Source: Bacteroides sp. UBA1317
GTDB taxonomy: Bacteria > Bacteroidota > Bacteroidia > Bacteroidales > Bacteroidaceae
Assembly (NCBI GenBank): GCA_002307035.1
Contig: DBTL01000085.1
Span: 1-28,168, forward strand
Direction: 5' to 3'
DNA: 28,168 nt
The first letter of the stretch is position 1; each line of letters opens with the position of its first letter. A program made the translations under genes and the position numbers. This document shows positions 16,208 through 23,779 of this stretch, piece by piece. The notes beneath the pieces were generated by a model. It ran no database searches, had not been told where the DNA came from, and worked only from the letters and a program-made list of their open reading frames with translations.

Positions 16208-17401
16208 ATGGGTAGAGTTCTAATTATTGGTGCGGGCGGTGTAGGAACTGTTGTTGCACACAAAGTGGCACAAAATGCCGATACATTTACAGATATTATG
16301 CTTGCCAGTCGTACAAAATCAAAGTGCGACGCTATTGTAAAGGCAATTGGCAATCCGGCAATAAAAACGGCACAAGTTGACGCAGACAACGTGGATGAAC
16401 TTGTGGCTTTATTCAATGACTTTAAACCGGAATTGGTTATTAATGTAGCACTCCCTTATCAAGACCTTACCATTATGGAAGCTTGTCTCAAAGCCGGAGT
16501 GAACTATTTGGATACTGCCAACTATGAGCCTAAAGACGAAGCTCACTTTGAATACAGCTGGCAATGGGCCTATCACGAACGCTTCAAAGAGGCAGGATTA
16601 ACAGCCATACTCGGTTGCGGATTCGATCCCGGAGTGAGCGGTATATACACTGCCTATGCGACCAAACATTATTTTGACGAAATACATTATCTGGATATTG
16701 TAGATTGCAATGCGGGTGATCACCACAAAGCATTTGCCACTAACTTTAATCCGGAAATCAATATCCGCGAGATTACTCAGAAAGGTCGCTATTTCGAGAA
16801 TGGTGAATGGGTAGAAACCGGTTCATTGGAGTTGCATCAACCCATCACTTATCCGAATGTCGGGCCCAAAGAGTCTTACTTACTTTATCATGAAGAGTTA
16901 GAATCCTTGGTAAAACACTTCCCGACTATTAAGCGGGCAAGGTTCTGGATGACTTTCGGACAAGAGTACCTTACTCATTTACGTGTTATCCAAAACATTG
17001 GTATGGCCCGTATTGATGAGATAGAGTATAACGGACAGAAGATTGTTCCTATCCAATTCTTAAAAGCAGTACTACCTAATCCACAAGATTTGGGTGAGAA
17101 CTACACCGGAGAAACATCAATCGGTTGCCGCATTCGTGGTATTAAAGAGGGCAAGGAACGTACTTACTATGTATATAACAATTGTAGCCACGAAGCAGCT
17201 TATAAAGAAACGGGTATGCAAGGAGTGAGTTACACCACAGGCGTTCCGGCTATGATCGGTGCCTTGATGTTCTTTAAAGGCTTATGGAAAAATCCGGGAG
17301 TAAACAACGTAGAAGAGTTTAATCCGGATCCTTTCATGGAACAATTGAACAAACAAGGTTTGCCTTGGCACGAAGTATTCGACAAGGATTTGGAACTTTA
17401 A
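16208..17401 (+). CDS. Carboxynorspermidine dehydrogenase (saccharopine dehydrogenase family)
   Basis: A 397-residue NADPH-dependent enzyme. The family reductively condenses aspartate semialdehyde with a diamine (putrescine or diaminopropane) to carboxyspermidine or carboxynorspermidine, which a decarboxylase then converts to the polyamine. The Rossmann loop GAGGVG is at residues 8-13, with ASRTKSKCD as the NADP-binding segment near 33-41. GFDPGVSGIYTAYATKHYFDEIHYLDIVDCNAGDH in the middle and YTTGVPAMIGALMFFKGLW near the C-terminus closely resemble what I recall of the Vibrio cholerae enzyme, more than lysine-pathway saccharopine dehydrogenase. The decarboxylase partner is not in this window. 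The bcp start codon follows 11 bases after the stop. Confidence 0.87.
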   Translation: MGRVLIIGAGGVGTVVAHKVAQNADTFTDIMLASRTKSKCDAIVKAIGNPAIKTAQVDADNVDELVALFNDFKPELVINVALPYQDLTIMEACLKAGVNYLDTANYEPKDEAHFEYSWQWAYHERFKEAGLTAILGCGFDPGVSGIYTAYATKHYFDEIHYLDIVDCNAGDHHKAFATNFNPEINIREITQKGRYFENGEWVETGSLELHQPITYPNVGPKESYLLYHEELESLVKHFPTIKRARFWMTFGQEYLTHLRVIQNIGMARIDEIEYNGQKIVPIQFLKAVLPNPQDLGENYTGETSIGCRIRGIKEGKERTYYVYNNCSHEAAYKETGMQGVSYTTGVPAMIGALMFFKGLWKNPGVNNVEEFNPDPFMEQLNKQGLPWHEVFDKDLEL

Positions 17402-17412
17402 AAAAAGAACAA

Positions 17413-17865
17413 ATGAATGTAGGAGACAAAGCCCCGGAAGTCTTGGGGATAAACGAGAAAGGAGAAGAGATACGCCTTGCTAATTACAAAGGAAAAAAGT
17501 TAGTGATCTATTTCTATCCAAAAGATAATACTTCAGGATGCACCACTCAGGCATGCAACCTCAGAGACAATTATGCCGACCTGCGAAAAGCCGGATATGA
17601 AATTATTGGCGTAAGCGTGGATGACGAAAAGTCTCACCAGAAGTTTATTGATAAGAACAACCTACCTTTTACGCTCATTGCAGATACAAATAAAAAACTG
17701 GTAGAACAGTTTGGCGTATGGGCTGAGAAGAAAATGTATGGCCGCTCATATATGGGGACTTTGCGAACTACCTTTATTATTAATGAAGAAGGTATCATAG
17801 AACGAATTATAAGTTCTAAAGAGGTGAATACCAAAGAGCATGCAGGGCAAATTATAAACCAGTAG
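17413..17865 (+). CDS. bcp: Thioredoxin-dependent peroxiredoxin, Bcp/PrxQ type
   Basis: A 150-residue cytoplasmic thiol peroxidase reducing hydrogen peroxide and organic peroxides. The PxxxTxxC motif (PKDNTSGC) places the peroxidatic Cys at 43, and the resolving Cys48 lies five residues on, the E. coli Bcp pattern. GRSYMGTLRTTFIINEEG carries the conserved Arg near 120. The start at 17413 (MNVGDKAPEV) is chosen because it matches the family and clears the upstream stop at 17401. An ATG at 17365 would add 16 residues overlapping that gene. Probably co-transcribed with the dehydrogenase before it and recA 32 bases after it. Confidence 0.95.
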   Translation: MNVGDKAPEVLGINEKGEEIRLANYKGKKLVIYFYPKDNTSGCTTQACNLRDNYADLRKAGYEIIGVSVDDEKSHQKFIDKNNLPFTLIADTNKKLVEQFGVWAEKKMYGRSYMGTLRTTFIINEEGIIERIISSKEVNTKEHAGQIINQ

Positions 17866-17897
17866 CGGGACAATCCCACCACTATTTTAAAAATATT

Positions 17898-18932
17898 ATG
17901 GGCAAGAAAGACGAACTAAATTTTGAAACAGAAAACAATAAAATGGCATCAAGCGAAAAGTTAAAGGCCTTACAGGCAGCTATGGACAAGATAGAAAAGA
18001 ACTTCGGCAAAGGTTCTATCATGAAAATGGGCGATAGCGTAGTGGAACAAGTTGAAGTAATTCCTTCAGGATCAATCGCTCTGAATGCCGCTCTGGGCGT
18101 AGGTGGCTATCCTCGGGGAAGAATAATTGAAATCTACGGGCCGGAATCATCCGGTAAAACGACATTGGCCATTCATGCCATTGCAGAAGCACAAAAAGCC
18201 GGAGGCATCGCTGCGTTTATCGATGCAGAACATGCTTTCGATCGCTTCTATGCTGCTAAATTAGGTGTAGATGTAGATAATCTTTGGATTTCACAACCCG
18301 ACAATGGTGAACAAGCACTTGAGATAGCGGAGCAATTGATTCGTTCATCAGCCATTGACATTATTGTCATTGACTCTGTTGCCGCTCTTACTCCGAAAGC
18401 TGAAATTGAAGGTGATATGGGAGAAAACAAAATGGGTCTACAAGCCCGCCTCATGTCTCAAGCTCTCAGAAAGTTAACGGGTACTGTAAGCAAGACACGC
18501 ACAACTTGTGTCTTTATCAATCAGTTGCGCGAAAAGATTGGTGTTATGTTTGGTAGTCCTGAAACAACGACCGGAGGTAACGCTTTAAAATTCTATGCAT
18601 CAGTACGTTTGGATATCCGCCGTGCTTCACAATTGAAAGATGGTGAAGAGGTAATAGGTAACCAAGTACGTGTAAAAGTAGTAAAGAACAAGGTAGCTCC
18701 TCCTTTCCGTAAAGCTGAATTCGACATTATGTTTGGCGGAGGAATCTCTCGTTCAGGAGAAATTGTTGACCTGGGTACAGACTTGGGACTTGTGAAGAAG
18801 AGTGGTTCTTGGTATAGCTATAACGACACCAAACTGGGACAAGGACGCGATGCGGCTAAACAATGCATGGCTGATAATCCTGAATTGGCAGAAGAAATAG
18901 AGGGCCTTATTGCTGAAAAGTTAAAGAAATAA
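17898..18932 (+). CDS. recA: Recombinase RecA
   Basis: A 344-residue DNA strand-exchange ATPase of homologous recombination. Walker A GPESSGKT is at 81-88, the catalytic glutamate is in FIDAEHAFD, Walker B is IIVIDSVAAL, the GDMGENKMGLQARLMSQALRKL region and loop L2 (FINQLREKIGVMFGSPETTTGGNALKFYAS) are intact, and the C-terminus is acidic then basic. The start at 17898 (MGKKDELNF) gives a normal length; Met16 (MASSEK, 17943) is an alternative. No SOS box was recognised upstream, and the 32-base gap to bcp suggests transcription from the upstream promoter. Two hairpins follow, the second a long intrinsic terminator. Confidence 0.98.
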   Translation: MGKKDELNFETENNKMASSEKLKALQAAMDKIEKNFGKGSIMKMGDSVVEQVEVIPSGSIALNAALGVGGYPRGRIIEIYGPESSGKTTLAIHAIAEAQKAGGIAAFIDAEHAFDRFYAAKLGVDVDNLWISQPDNGEQALEIAEQLIRSSAIDIIVIDSVAALTPKAEIEGDMGENKMGLQARLMSQALRKLTGTVSKTRTTCVFINQLREKIGVMFGSPETTTGGNALKFYASVRLDIRRASQLKDGEEVIGNQVRVKVVKNKVAPPFRKAEFDIMFGGGISRSGEIVDLGTDLGLVKKSGSWYSYNDTKLGQGRDAAKQCMADNPELAEEIEGLIAEKLKK

Positions 18933-18953
18933 GCACTCATCAACCTAACTTAA

Positions 18954-19001
18954 AGCATTCTGTTCTGACCGCCAATAATGAGCAATAAAGAATAGAATGC
19001 T
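18954..19001 (+). other. First hairpin after recA
   Basis: Arms 18954-18966 and 18989-19001 pair at 12 of 13 positions (AGCATTCTGTTCT with AGAATAGAATGCT) around a 22-base loop. No T run follows. It may protect the recA transcript's 3' end or be a repeat remnant. Confidence 0.45.
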
Positions 19002-19012
19002 CCCTCATTTGA

Positions 19013-19087
19013 AAGACGAGGCTTTATTTTTCGAAAGAAAACAGTACCAGATGACTGTCTCGAAAAATAAAGTTTCGTCTTTTTTTT
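19013..19087 (+). terminator. Long intrinsic terminator after recA
   Basis: A 22-bp stem (19013-19034 with 19060-19081) in which all positions pair, two as G-U. The 25-base loop contains a smaller ACAGT/ACTGT stem. T8 (19080-19087) follows. Confidence 0.88.
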
Positions 19088-19104
19088 ATTTTCCAGAGTT
19101 TACT

Positions 19105-19133
19105 TGTAACAAGATTCACCCCACTCACGTCTA
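19105..19133 (+). promoter_or_regulatory. ECF-type promoter of the second sigma operon
   Basis: TGTAAC (19105-19110), a 17-base spacer and CGTCTA (19128-19133) match the AAC / CGTC core typical of ECF sigma promoters. The start site would be about 19140, 26 bases before the sigma start codon. No TAnnTTTG box is present, pointing to autoregulation by the sigma factor it drives. Confidence 0.6.
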
Positions 19134-19165
19134 TAAAGAAGATATGAACAAAGACACGAAAGTCT

Positions 19166-19681
19166 ATGGACGCTGAAACTTTTAAGAGAGAATACTTACC
19201 ATTTCATCGCAAGCTCTATTTTATAGCCTATCAGCTATTAGAGAATGAACCTGATGCCGAAGATTTGGTACAAGAAGCTTATCTGAAACTATGGGATAAA
19301 AGAGATGGATTAGTTGCCATCAACAATCCGGAAGCTTTCAGCGTCACACTCGTGAAGAATATGTGCTTTGACATTCTGCGCTCGGGTAAATATGTGCTCA
19401 GCAAACAGGCAGTAGAACTAACTATGTTGGCGGATACGACAGAGGCAGACAACTTAGAAGTAAAGGACGAAGTCAGACAAGTGAGACAGCTCATTAGTTG
19501 CTTACCGGAGCAACAGCAGAAAATCATTACGCTGAAAGATGTTAGAGGATGCTCCTACGAAGAGATAGAGCGGCTGACCGGATTAAGCAGCATCAATATC
19601 AGAGTATTGCTATCCAGAGCCAGAAAGAAGATACGTGAACAATTCAATAAACTGAACAATTATGAGAGTGGAAGAAATTGA
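19166..19681 (+). CDS. ECF RNA polymerase sigma factor (second locus)
   Basis: A 171-residue sigma-70 family ECF factor. Region 2 is about residues 10-75 (FHRKLYFIAYQLLENEPDAEDLVQEAYLKLWDKRD). Region 4 is about 105-160 (LPEQQQKIITLKDVRGCSYEEIERLTGLSSINIRVLLSRARKKIRE, with a helix-turn-helix). It differs clearly from the factor at 5933-6490. The anti-sigma-like gene begins 20 bases before its stop, so the two are translationally coupled. An autoregulatory ECF-type promoter is upstream. Confidence 0.93.
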   Translation: MDAETFKREYLPFHRKLYFIAYQLLENEPDAEDLVQEAYLKLWDKRDGLVAINNPEAFSVTLVKNMCFDILRSGKYVLSKQAVELTMLADTTEADNLEVKDEVRQVRQLISCLPEQQQKIITLKDVRGCSYEEIERLTGLSSINIRVLLSRARKKIREQFNKLNNYESGRN

Positions 19682-20171
19682 GAAATTACTGGTGTTGTTT
19701 TATGAAAGCAAGACCACTGATAGTCAAGAAGATACACTAAAGGAGTATTTTGAGACACAAGATGTGCCGGCACATTTGCTAGCAGACAAACTTTTATTCA
19801 AGGGATTGTGCACATCTTCCAAACCAAAACAACCCTATGGGCTAGAAGAGAAACTCGCAAGATTGATTGACGCGAAAGCGGAAGAAGAGAAAAGGTTCTT
19901 CATCAAGAACAAATCAAAGATGAACTGGATACGGATTGGCGGCATAGCAGCTAGTTTACTCTTTCTTACATTCATTGGTTATGAAATAACAAGCTACCGT
20001 ACGGACGATGTACCCAAAGATACATTTAATAATCCACAAGACGCCTATGTGGCAACAAAAGCTGCATTGACAGAGATATCAGCCAACATGAATACGGGCT
20101 TAAACCAATTGAACGAAAATAAGAAAGAGGTATACAAGGTTAATCAGGAAATAAAAGAAGAAATTCAATAA
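19662..20171 (+). CDS. Membrane-anchored putative anti-sigma factor
   Basis: A 169-residue protein with an acidic and basic cytoplasmic N-terminus (1-86), one membrane segment at about 88-109 (MNWIRIGGIAASLLFLTFIGYE) and a short extracytoplasmic tail with a coiled-coil-like stretch (LNQLNENKKEVYKVNQEIKEEIQ). It has no FecR domain. Assignment as anti-sigma rests on topology, the 20-base overlap with the sigma gene, and the operon pattern sigma / membrane protein / DUF4252. The binding motif is not recognised by family, so the role is inferred. Confidence 0.75.
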   Translation: MRVEEIEKLLVLFYESKTTDSQEDTLKEYFETQDVPAHLLADKLLFKGLCTSSKPKQPYGLEEKLARLIDAKAEEEKRFFIKNKSKMNWIRIGGIAASLLFLTFIGYEITSYRTDDVPKDTFNNPQDAYVATKAALTEISANMNTGLNQLNENKKEVYKVNQEIKEEIQ

Positions 20172-20179
20172 AATAGAAG

Positions 20180-20866
20180 ATGATGAGAAAGATAATTTTT
20201 ATGATGATACTAATCATCGCAGCTCTTAGCATGGATGCTAAAGCTCAGAACAGTCTCTTTAATAAATATGATAAAATGCCCAACGTAACATCTGTTTATA
20301 TCTCAAAAGCTATGCTGAGAATGAACCCTAAAGTGATAAATCAAGATTTTGTCATCAGCAAAGTCGCTAGTAAGTTAGATGCGATCTACGTTATCTCTAC
20401 TCTCGATTCAAAGATAAAAAAAGAGATGAAAGAGGACATTAGTGCTTTTGTTAAAAAAGGAAATTACGAATTGCTCATGAAGCAAAAAGGAGTGGCTTCG
20501 TCGTCGGCTTTTTACATCAAAAAGAGAGGAGATAAAGTCACGGAACTAATTATGATAACCGAAGGGGCCAAGCAAGGATACACCCATTTAGTGGGAGAGA
20601 TGTCATTCGATGATATTCAACGCATCACGCTTATCAACGGATATAGCTATAACTTCTCCCCTTCCATTGGCAATAACATAGACATACATCTATCGGATAT
20701 AGACTTTCAGAAAGCATTCAAAGATAAACAGTTTGATTTGAAAGGACTCAATAAATTGAAAGATTTCAAAGTCTTTGGGGATTTAGAGAAACTCAAAGAT
20801 CTAGAGATATTGGACAGCTTAGATATATCTTTTGATAATCTTGAGCAATACGGAATCACAAATTAA
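20180..20866 (+). CDS. Exported DUF4252 family protein
   Basis: A 228-residue protein. The signal peptide is residues 1-22 (cleavage near AKA/Q), followed by the DUF4252 pattern starting NKYDKMPNVTSVYISKAML, with SASAFYIKKRGDKVTELIMI-type strands around 108-130 and a predicted alpha/beta fold. The C-terminal 50 residues are a Leu/Lys/Asp-rich repeat-like tail (LKGLNKLKDFKVFGDLEKLKDLEILDSLD). The function of DUF4252 is unknown. It starts 8 bases after the anti-sigma gene and is the likely envelope partner or target of the sigma system. A strong hairpin terminator follows. Confidence 0.85.
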   Translation: MMRKIIFMMILIIAALSMDAKAQNSLFNKYDKMPNVTSVYISKAMLRMNPKVINQDFVISKVASKLDAIYVISTLDSKIKKEMKEDISAFVKKGNYELLMKQKGVASSSAFYIKKRGDKVTELIMITEGAKQGYTHLVGEMSFDDIQRITLINGYSYNFSPSIGNNIDIHLSDIDFQKAFKDKQFDLKGLNKLKDFKVFGDLEKLKDLEILDSLDISFDNLEQYGITN

Positions 20867-20888
20867 AGATAGCAGATATACGTAAAGC

Positions 20889-20941
20889 CCCGCATTTGTG
20901 TCACAAACCTTTAGAGAAAAGGGATTCAACACAAATGCGGG
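20889..20941. terminator. Convergent terminator after the DUF4252 gene
   Basis: A perfect 13-bp stem, CCCGCATTTGTGT (20889-20901) with ACACAAATGCGGG (20929-20941), and a 27-base loop. It is placed between two convergent genes. The following T-rich tract is short (CTTCTTATT). Confidence 0.7.
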
Positions 20942-20964
20942 ACTTCTTATTCTAAAAGTTTCGA

Positions 20965-21954
20965 CTAGAACCAATAGATGGAAGCCAACGTGCTAAGGCT
21001 GATAACGAGCCAAAGTAAAACAGCTTGGATAAGGGGTTTGATTCCTACAGACTTCAACACATCCCTCGACAAAGAAGCACCAATAAAAAATAGTGTTATA
21101 GTAAGTCCTTTCCGTGCAAAACGATTAATTGCATCTCCTACCTGAGGAACGTCATTGAGTAAATAGGTGTTTGCCACCATGGCAAGTAAGAAGAAGAAAA
21201 TGAACCATGGAATATTGATTTTTTGTCCCTTACTTTTGAAGATAAACGAAGTAATAAAGGCCAAAGGTATAATCCATAGAGCACGTGTGAGCTTAATCGT
21301 TGTAGCGACTTTCAATGCTTCCTCTCCATAAGCGGCACCGGCACCCACCACAGAACTGGTATCGTGAATGGCGATGGCTGCCCACGTTCCGAAATCATGC
21401 TGACTCATGCCAAGCCAATGACCAATGACGGGAAAGATAAAAAGAGCAATCGCGTTGAGGATAAAGATGGTGCCGAGCGCTACGGACATTTCACTATCTT
21501 TGGCCCGAAGTACCGGTCCTATGGCGGCAATAGCACTTCCTCCACAAATAGCCGTACCGGAACTTATCAGATAAGAAGTGTCTCTATCTACTTTCAACAG
21601 CTTACGGCCGATGAACCAGCCGAGTAGCATTGTACCCACCACCGAAATAACGGTAAACGCCATCCCATCCTTACCTGAAGCAAGCGAGGCTTGAAGATTC
21701 ATGCCAAAGCCCAACCCCACAACTGAATATTGCAATAAATATTTGGAAACTTTCTTGTTGAACTTAGGATGTGCCTGCCCGCATGTCAAAGCGAAAGCCA
21801 AGCCAAGGAACAAAGCTACCGGAGGAGTAACCCATGAAGAATAGGTCGACAAAGCAGGAATATAATCTAAGAGAAGAAAGAAAGCTAAAACGATAAGCAG
21901 TGACACGTAGATCGTTTTATTGTTCGCCTTTAGCGATTGAAAGAATGCACCCAT
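20965..21954 (-). CDS. YeiH/PSE family putative sulfate exporter
   Basis: A 329-residue inner-membrane protein of the UPF0324 (YeiH) family with about 9-10 membrane segments. The conserved block SGTAICGGSAIAAIGPVL is at 132-149. AIAIHDTSSVVGAGAAYG follows, and ARKGLTITLFFIGASLSRDVLK is near the C-terminus. The family is annotated as putative sulfate (sulfonate) exporters on limited evidence. A LysR regulator lies immediately upstream on the same strand; E. coli yeiH likewise neighbours the LysR-type yeiE. The intergenic 77 bases hold a -7 element without a good -33 box, as expected for an activator-dependent promoter. Confidence 0.9.
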   Translation of the reverse strand: MGAFFQSLKANNKTIYVSLLIVLAFFLLLDYIPALSTYSSWVTPPVALFLGLAFALTCGQAHPKFNKKVSKYLLQYSVVGLGFGMNLQASLASGKDGMAFTVISVVGTMLLGWFIGRKLLKVDRDTSYLISSGTAICGGSAIAAIGPVLRAKDSEMSVALGTIFILNAIALFIFPVIGHWLGMSQHDFGTWAAIAIHDTSSVVGAGAAYGEEALKVATTIKLTRALWIIPLAFITSFIFKSKGQKINIPWFIFFFLLAMVANTYLLNDVPQVGDAINRFARKGLTITLFFIGASLSRDVLKSVGIKPLIQAVLLWLVISLSTLASIYWF

Positions 21955-21982
21955 AATTTATTATTTAATTTCTTTATGGCTG

Positions 21983-22015
21983 CAAAGGTAGGAAGGTTGT
22001 CGCATTAAAGCTAAT
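21983..22015 (-). promoter_or_regulatory. yeiH-family gene promoter and possible LysR site
   Basis: On the minus strand TACCTTTG (21990-21983) is a perfect -7 element 29 bases before the start codon. The dyad ATTAGC-TTTAAT (22015-22004; arms ATTA/TAAT) replaces a standard -33 box about 14 bases upstream and is a candidate binding site for the adjacent LysR protein. Confidence 0.45.
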
Positions 22016-22031
22016 CGTTTCTACTTATGCA

Positions 22032-22928
22032 CTATAACTGATTGTTATGATGCATGGCGAATTGCATAAATACTTGCGAGAGTCCACTCTCCTGCCCTTG
22101 CAGTTGAGCAAAGCTAAATGTTCGAAGCAAAGGCATCTCTTTTATCTCTACCACCCTAAACAAACCGGAAAAGAGCTCACGTCTGACAGAACGAACGGAG
22201 ACAATTCCCATGCAATCAGAGTTGGTCAAGAAAAGTTTGATGCTTTCCGTACTGCCCAAGTATAACAAAACGTTAAGTGACGAGAGTTTCAGATCGTGTT
22301 GCAACAACGCTTTCTCAAATACATCCAATGTTCCCGATCCTCTTTCACGAAGTACCAACGGAATACGCTGCAAATCTTCGGGAAGAACTTCATCACCAAT
22401 AGTCAGCCTACTGCCCGGATGCACAATGGCTACCAGCTCGTCTTCCAAAAAATCGGTGTACTTTAGGTTAGGCAAGCGGACAATACCTTCAACTAAACCC
22501 AAATCGATGCGGTGTTCCTGTAAAGCCGTTTCTATTTCTCGGGAATTGCCACTCATCAGAGACAGGTTTACTTGCGGAAACTTCTCAATAAAACTTGCCA
22601 GCAGAGGAGGAAGCACATACTGAGCAATCGTAGTGCTTGCACCAAGCTTTAATTCTCCGGTATAGGCATTATGCAGCAAATGCATCTCATACTCCAACTG
22701 CTTATAATGGTCCAAAATACGTTCGCTGTGCTCCAACAAAAGTTGTCCGGCAGCAGTCAGGGATATCTTATTGCCCTGTCTATCGAACAAACGGGTTTGG
22801 TAAGTAGTTTCCAGCTCCTGAATGTGCTTGGTGATAGCCGGCTGGCTAACGAAAAGTTCCTGCGAAGCCTTCGTGAAGCTAAGATTCTTTGCCACACTGA
22901 GAAATACCTTAAGACGAAAATCAGACAT
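22032..22928 (-). CDS. LysR-family transcriptional regulator
   Basis: A 298-residue regulator. The winged helix-turn-helix is residues 1-60 (LKVFLSVAKNLSFTKASQELFVSQPAITKHIQELE), the linker helix runs to about 85, and the substrate-binding domain about 90-290 (GELKLGASTTIAQYVLPPLLASFIEKFPQVNLSLMSGNSREIE; LGLVEG; RERGSGTLDVFE). The effector domain resembles the CysB/YeiE/CbbR group. It lies 15 bases downstream of the 22944-23525 gene and 77 bases upstream of the YeiH gene on the same strand, so it may be co-transcribed with the former and control the latter. Confidence 0.93.
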   Translation of the reverse strand: MSDFRLKVFLSVAKNLSFTKASQELFVSQPAITKHIQELETTYQTRLFDRQGNKISLTAAGQLLLEHSERILDHYKQLEYEMHLLHNAYTGELKLGASTTIAQYVLPPLLASFIEKFPQVNLSLMSGNSREIETALQEHRIDLGLVEGIVRLPNLKYTDFLEDELVAIVHPGSRLTIGDEVLPEDLQRIPLVLRERGSGTLDVFEKALLQHDLKLSSLNVLLYLGSTESIKLFLTNSDCMGIVSVRSVRRELFSGLFRVVEIKEMPLLRTFSFAQLQGQESGLSQVFMQFAMHHNNQL

Positions 22929-22943
22929 AAGAATGACTATTTA

Positions 22944-23525
22944 TTAAGATAACTCGTCGCCTTTAATGCCTAAAGATTGCATCAAAGGATAAGCCAGCAT
23001 CTCCCAATAATGACGAGATTCTTGTTGAGGCTCATCCATGCAGAACAGGATCATTTCCTTCTCAGTCACTTTCTCCATCGCCAGATGCAGTCTGTCACCG
23101 TATTCCTCGGTAAAGGAAATGAGAATAACCTTCTTCACATCAGCCGAATCGACTACAATATCGAATAAATCAAAATACAAATCTTCTCGTGAAACCATCT
23201 CCGCTGACGGAACGCTGGCAAAAGAAAACTCCCCCAATGTATTAGAAAAAGCTACCCCGTTCAGTTCCTCTTTCAAGTCGGAAGGATGACAATGAAGTAG
23301 TTTAGACGATGGATCATCATAAACCCAAAGTACTTGTATCTCATTCTTTCCTTCAGAGATAGAAGCGTCCAAAGCCAAATAACTCATCAGGTGCGACAAA
23401 TCAATCTCATGCAACGAGCGTCCAAGCATGCGCTCAAAGTTCTTCTTCAAGTCTGCTATAACGAAATTCATATATGCCGCATCAATCAGCATCACTGTTT
23501 CAGCTAGTTTTATCTTCTCTGCCAT
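22944..23525 (-). CDS. Conserved hypothetical protein (possibly DUF6621)
   Basis: A 193-residue cytoplasmic protein without signal peptide or membrane segment. It begins MAEKIKLAETVMLIDAAYMNFVIADLKKNFERMLGR, then has alternating beta-strand and helix segments (IQVLWVYDD near 83-91, FDIVVDSADVKKVILISF near 121-138, KEMILFCMDEP near 155-165), giving a small alpha/beta protein of Rossmann-like or NYN-like appearance. The early Asp in LIDAAY and later acidic residues at strand ends would suit a metal-dependent nuclease fold, but that is speculation. I recall similar Bacteroides proteins under DUF6621. It is the first gene of the LysR/YeiH strand and is divergent from clpB. Confidence 0.7.
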   Translation of the reverse strand: MAEKIKLAETVMLIDAAYMNFVIADLKKNFERMLGRSLHEIDLSHLMSYLALDASISEGKNEIQVLWVYDDPSSKLLHCHPSDLKEELNGVAFSNTLGEFSFASVPSAEMVSREDLYFDLFDIVVDSADVKKVILISFTEEYGDRLHLAMEKVTEKEMILFCMDEPQQESRHYWEMLAYPLMQSLGIKGDELS

Positions 23526-23549
23526 AATCTTTTTTCTATTTTAGAGCGA

Positions 23550-23557
23550 TAAAGATA
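23550..23557 (-). promoter_or_regulatory. Possible -7 element of the 23525 gene
   Basis: On the minus strand TATCTTTA matches TAnnTTTG at seven of eight positions, 24 bases before the start codon. No clear -33 box. Confidence 0.3.
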
Positions 23558-23672
23558 CAAAAATCATTTCACTTGCACACATTCACTTCCCTTTTCCACC
23601 AAAAAGAGCTAACCGAAGACGGATAAATAGTCTTGAAACTCTTACGAGAAATGACGAAACCGTCTGGGCATC

Positions 23673-23685
23673 TGACTTTTTGTCA
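23673..23685 (+). promoter_or_regulatory. Dyad upstream of clpB shared with dnaK
   Basis: TGACTTTTTGTCA (arms TGAC/GTCA, 5-base spacer) lies 110 bases before the clpB ATG. It differs at one base from the dyad upstream of dnaK (complement of 12463-12475). It sits about 45-60 bases upstream of the -24 GG of the sigma-54-like sequence. Confidence 0.5.
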
Positions 23686-23729
23686 ACCAAAGAGGTCCCA
23701 TTACCTGAAAATTAGTCAGTTTACCTTCA

Positions 23730-23745
23730 TTGGCAAATCTTTTGC
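23730..23745 (+). promoter_or_regulatory. Sigma-54-like promoter of clpB (candidate)
   Basis: TTGGCAAATCTTTTGC matches the sigma-54 consensus TTGGCACGNNNNTTGC at both the GG (-24) and GC (-12) with correct spacing; only positions 7 and 8 differ. No good TTTG / TAnnTTTG pair was seen in the gap. Predicted start is about 23757, giving a leader near 38 bases. Confidence 0.4.
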
Positions 23746-23779
23746 GCCTCAGTAGTTGTTATTTTATTAGCAGGAAGAA

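Noticed and set aside
17365..17412. Longer bcp start at 17365
   Set aside because: It overlaps the end of the dehydrogenase gene. The family begins at MNVGDKAPEV, and the ATG at 17413 follows the upstream stop cleanly.
17866..17897. SOS box upstream of recA
   Set aside because: Only a small GGGA/TCCC hairpin (17867-17877) is visible. No LexA-type dyad was recognised.
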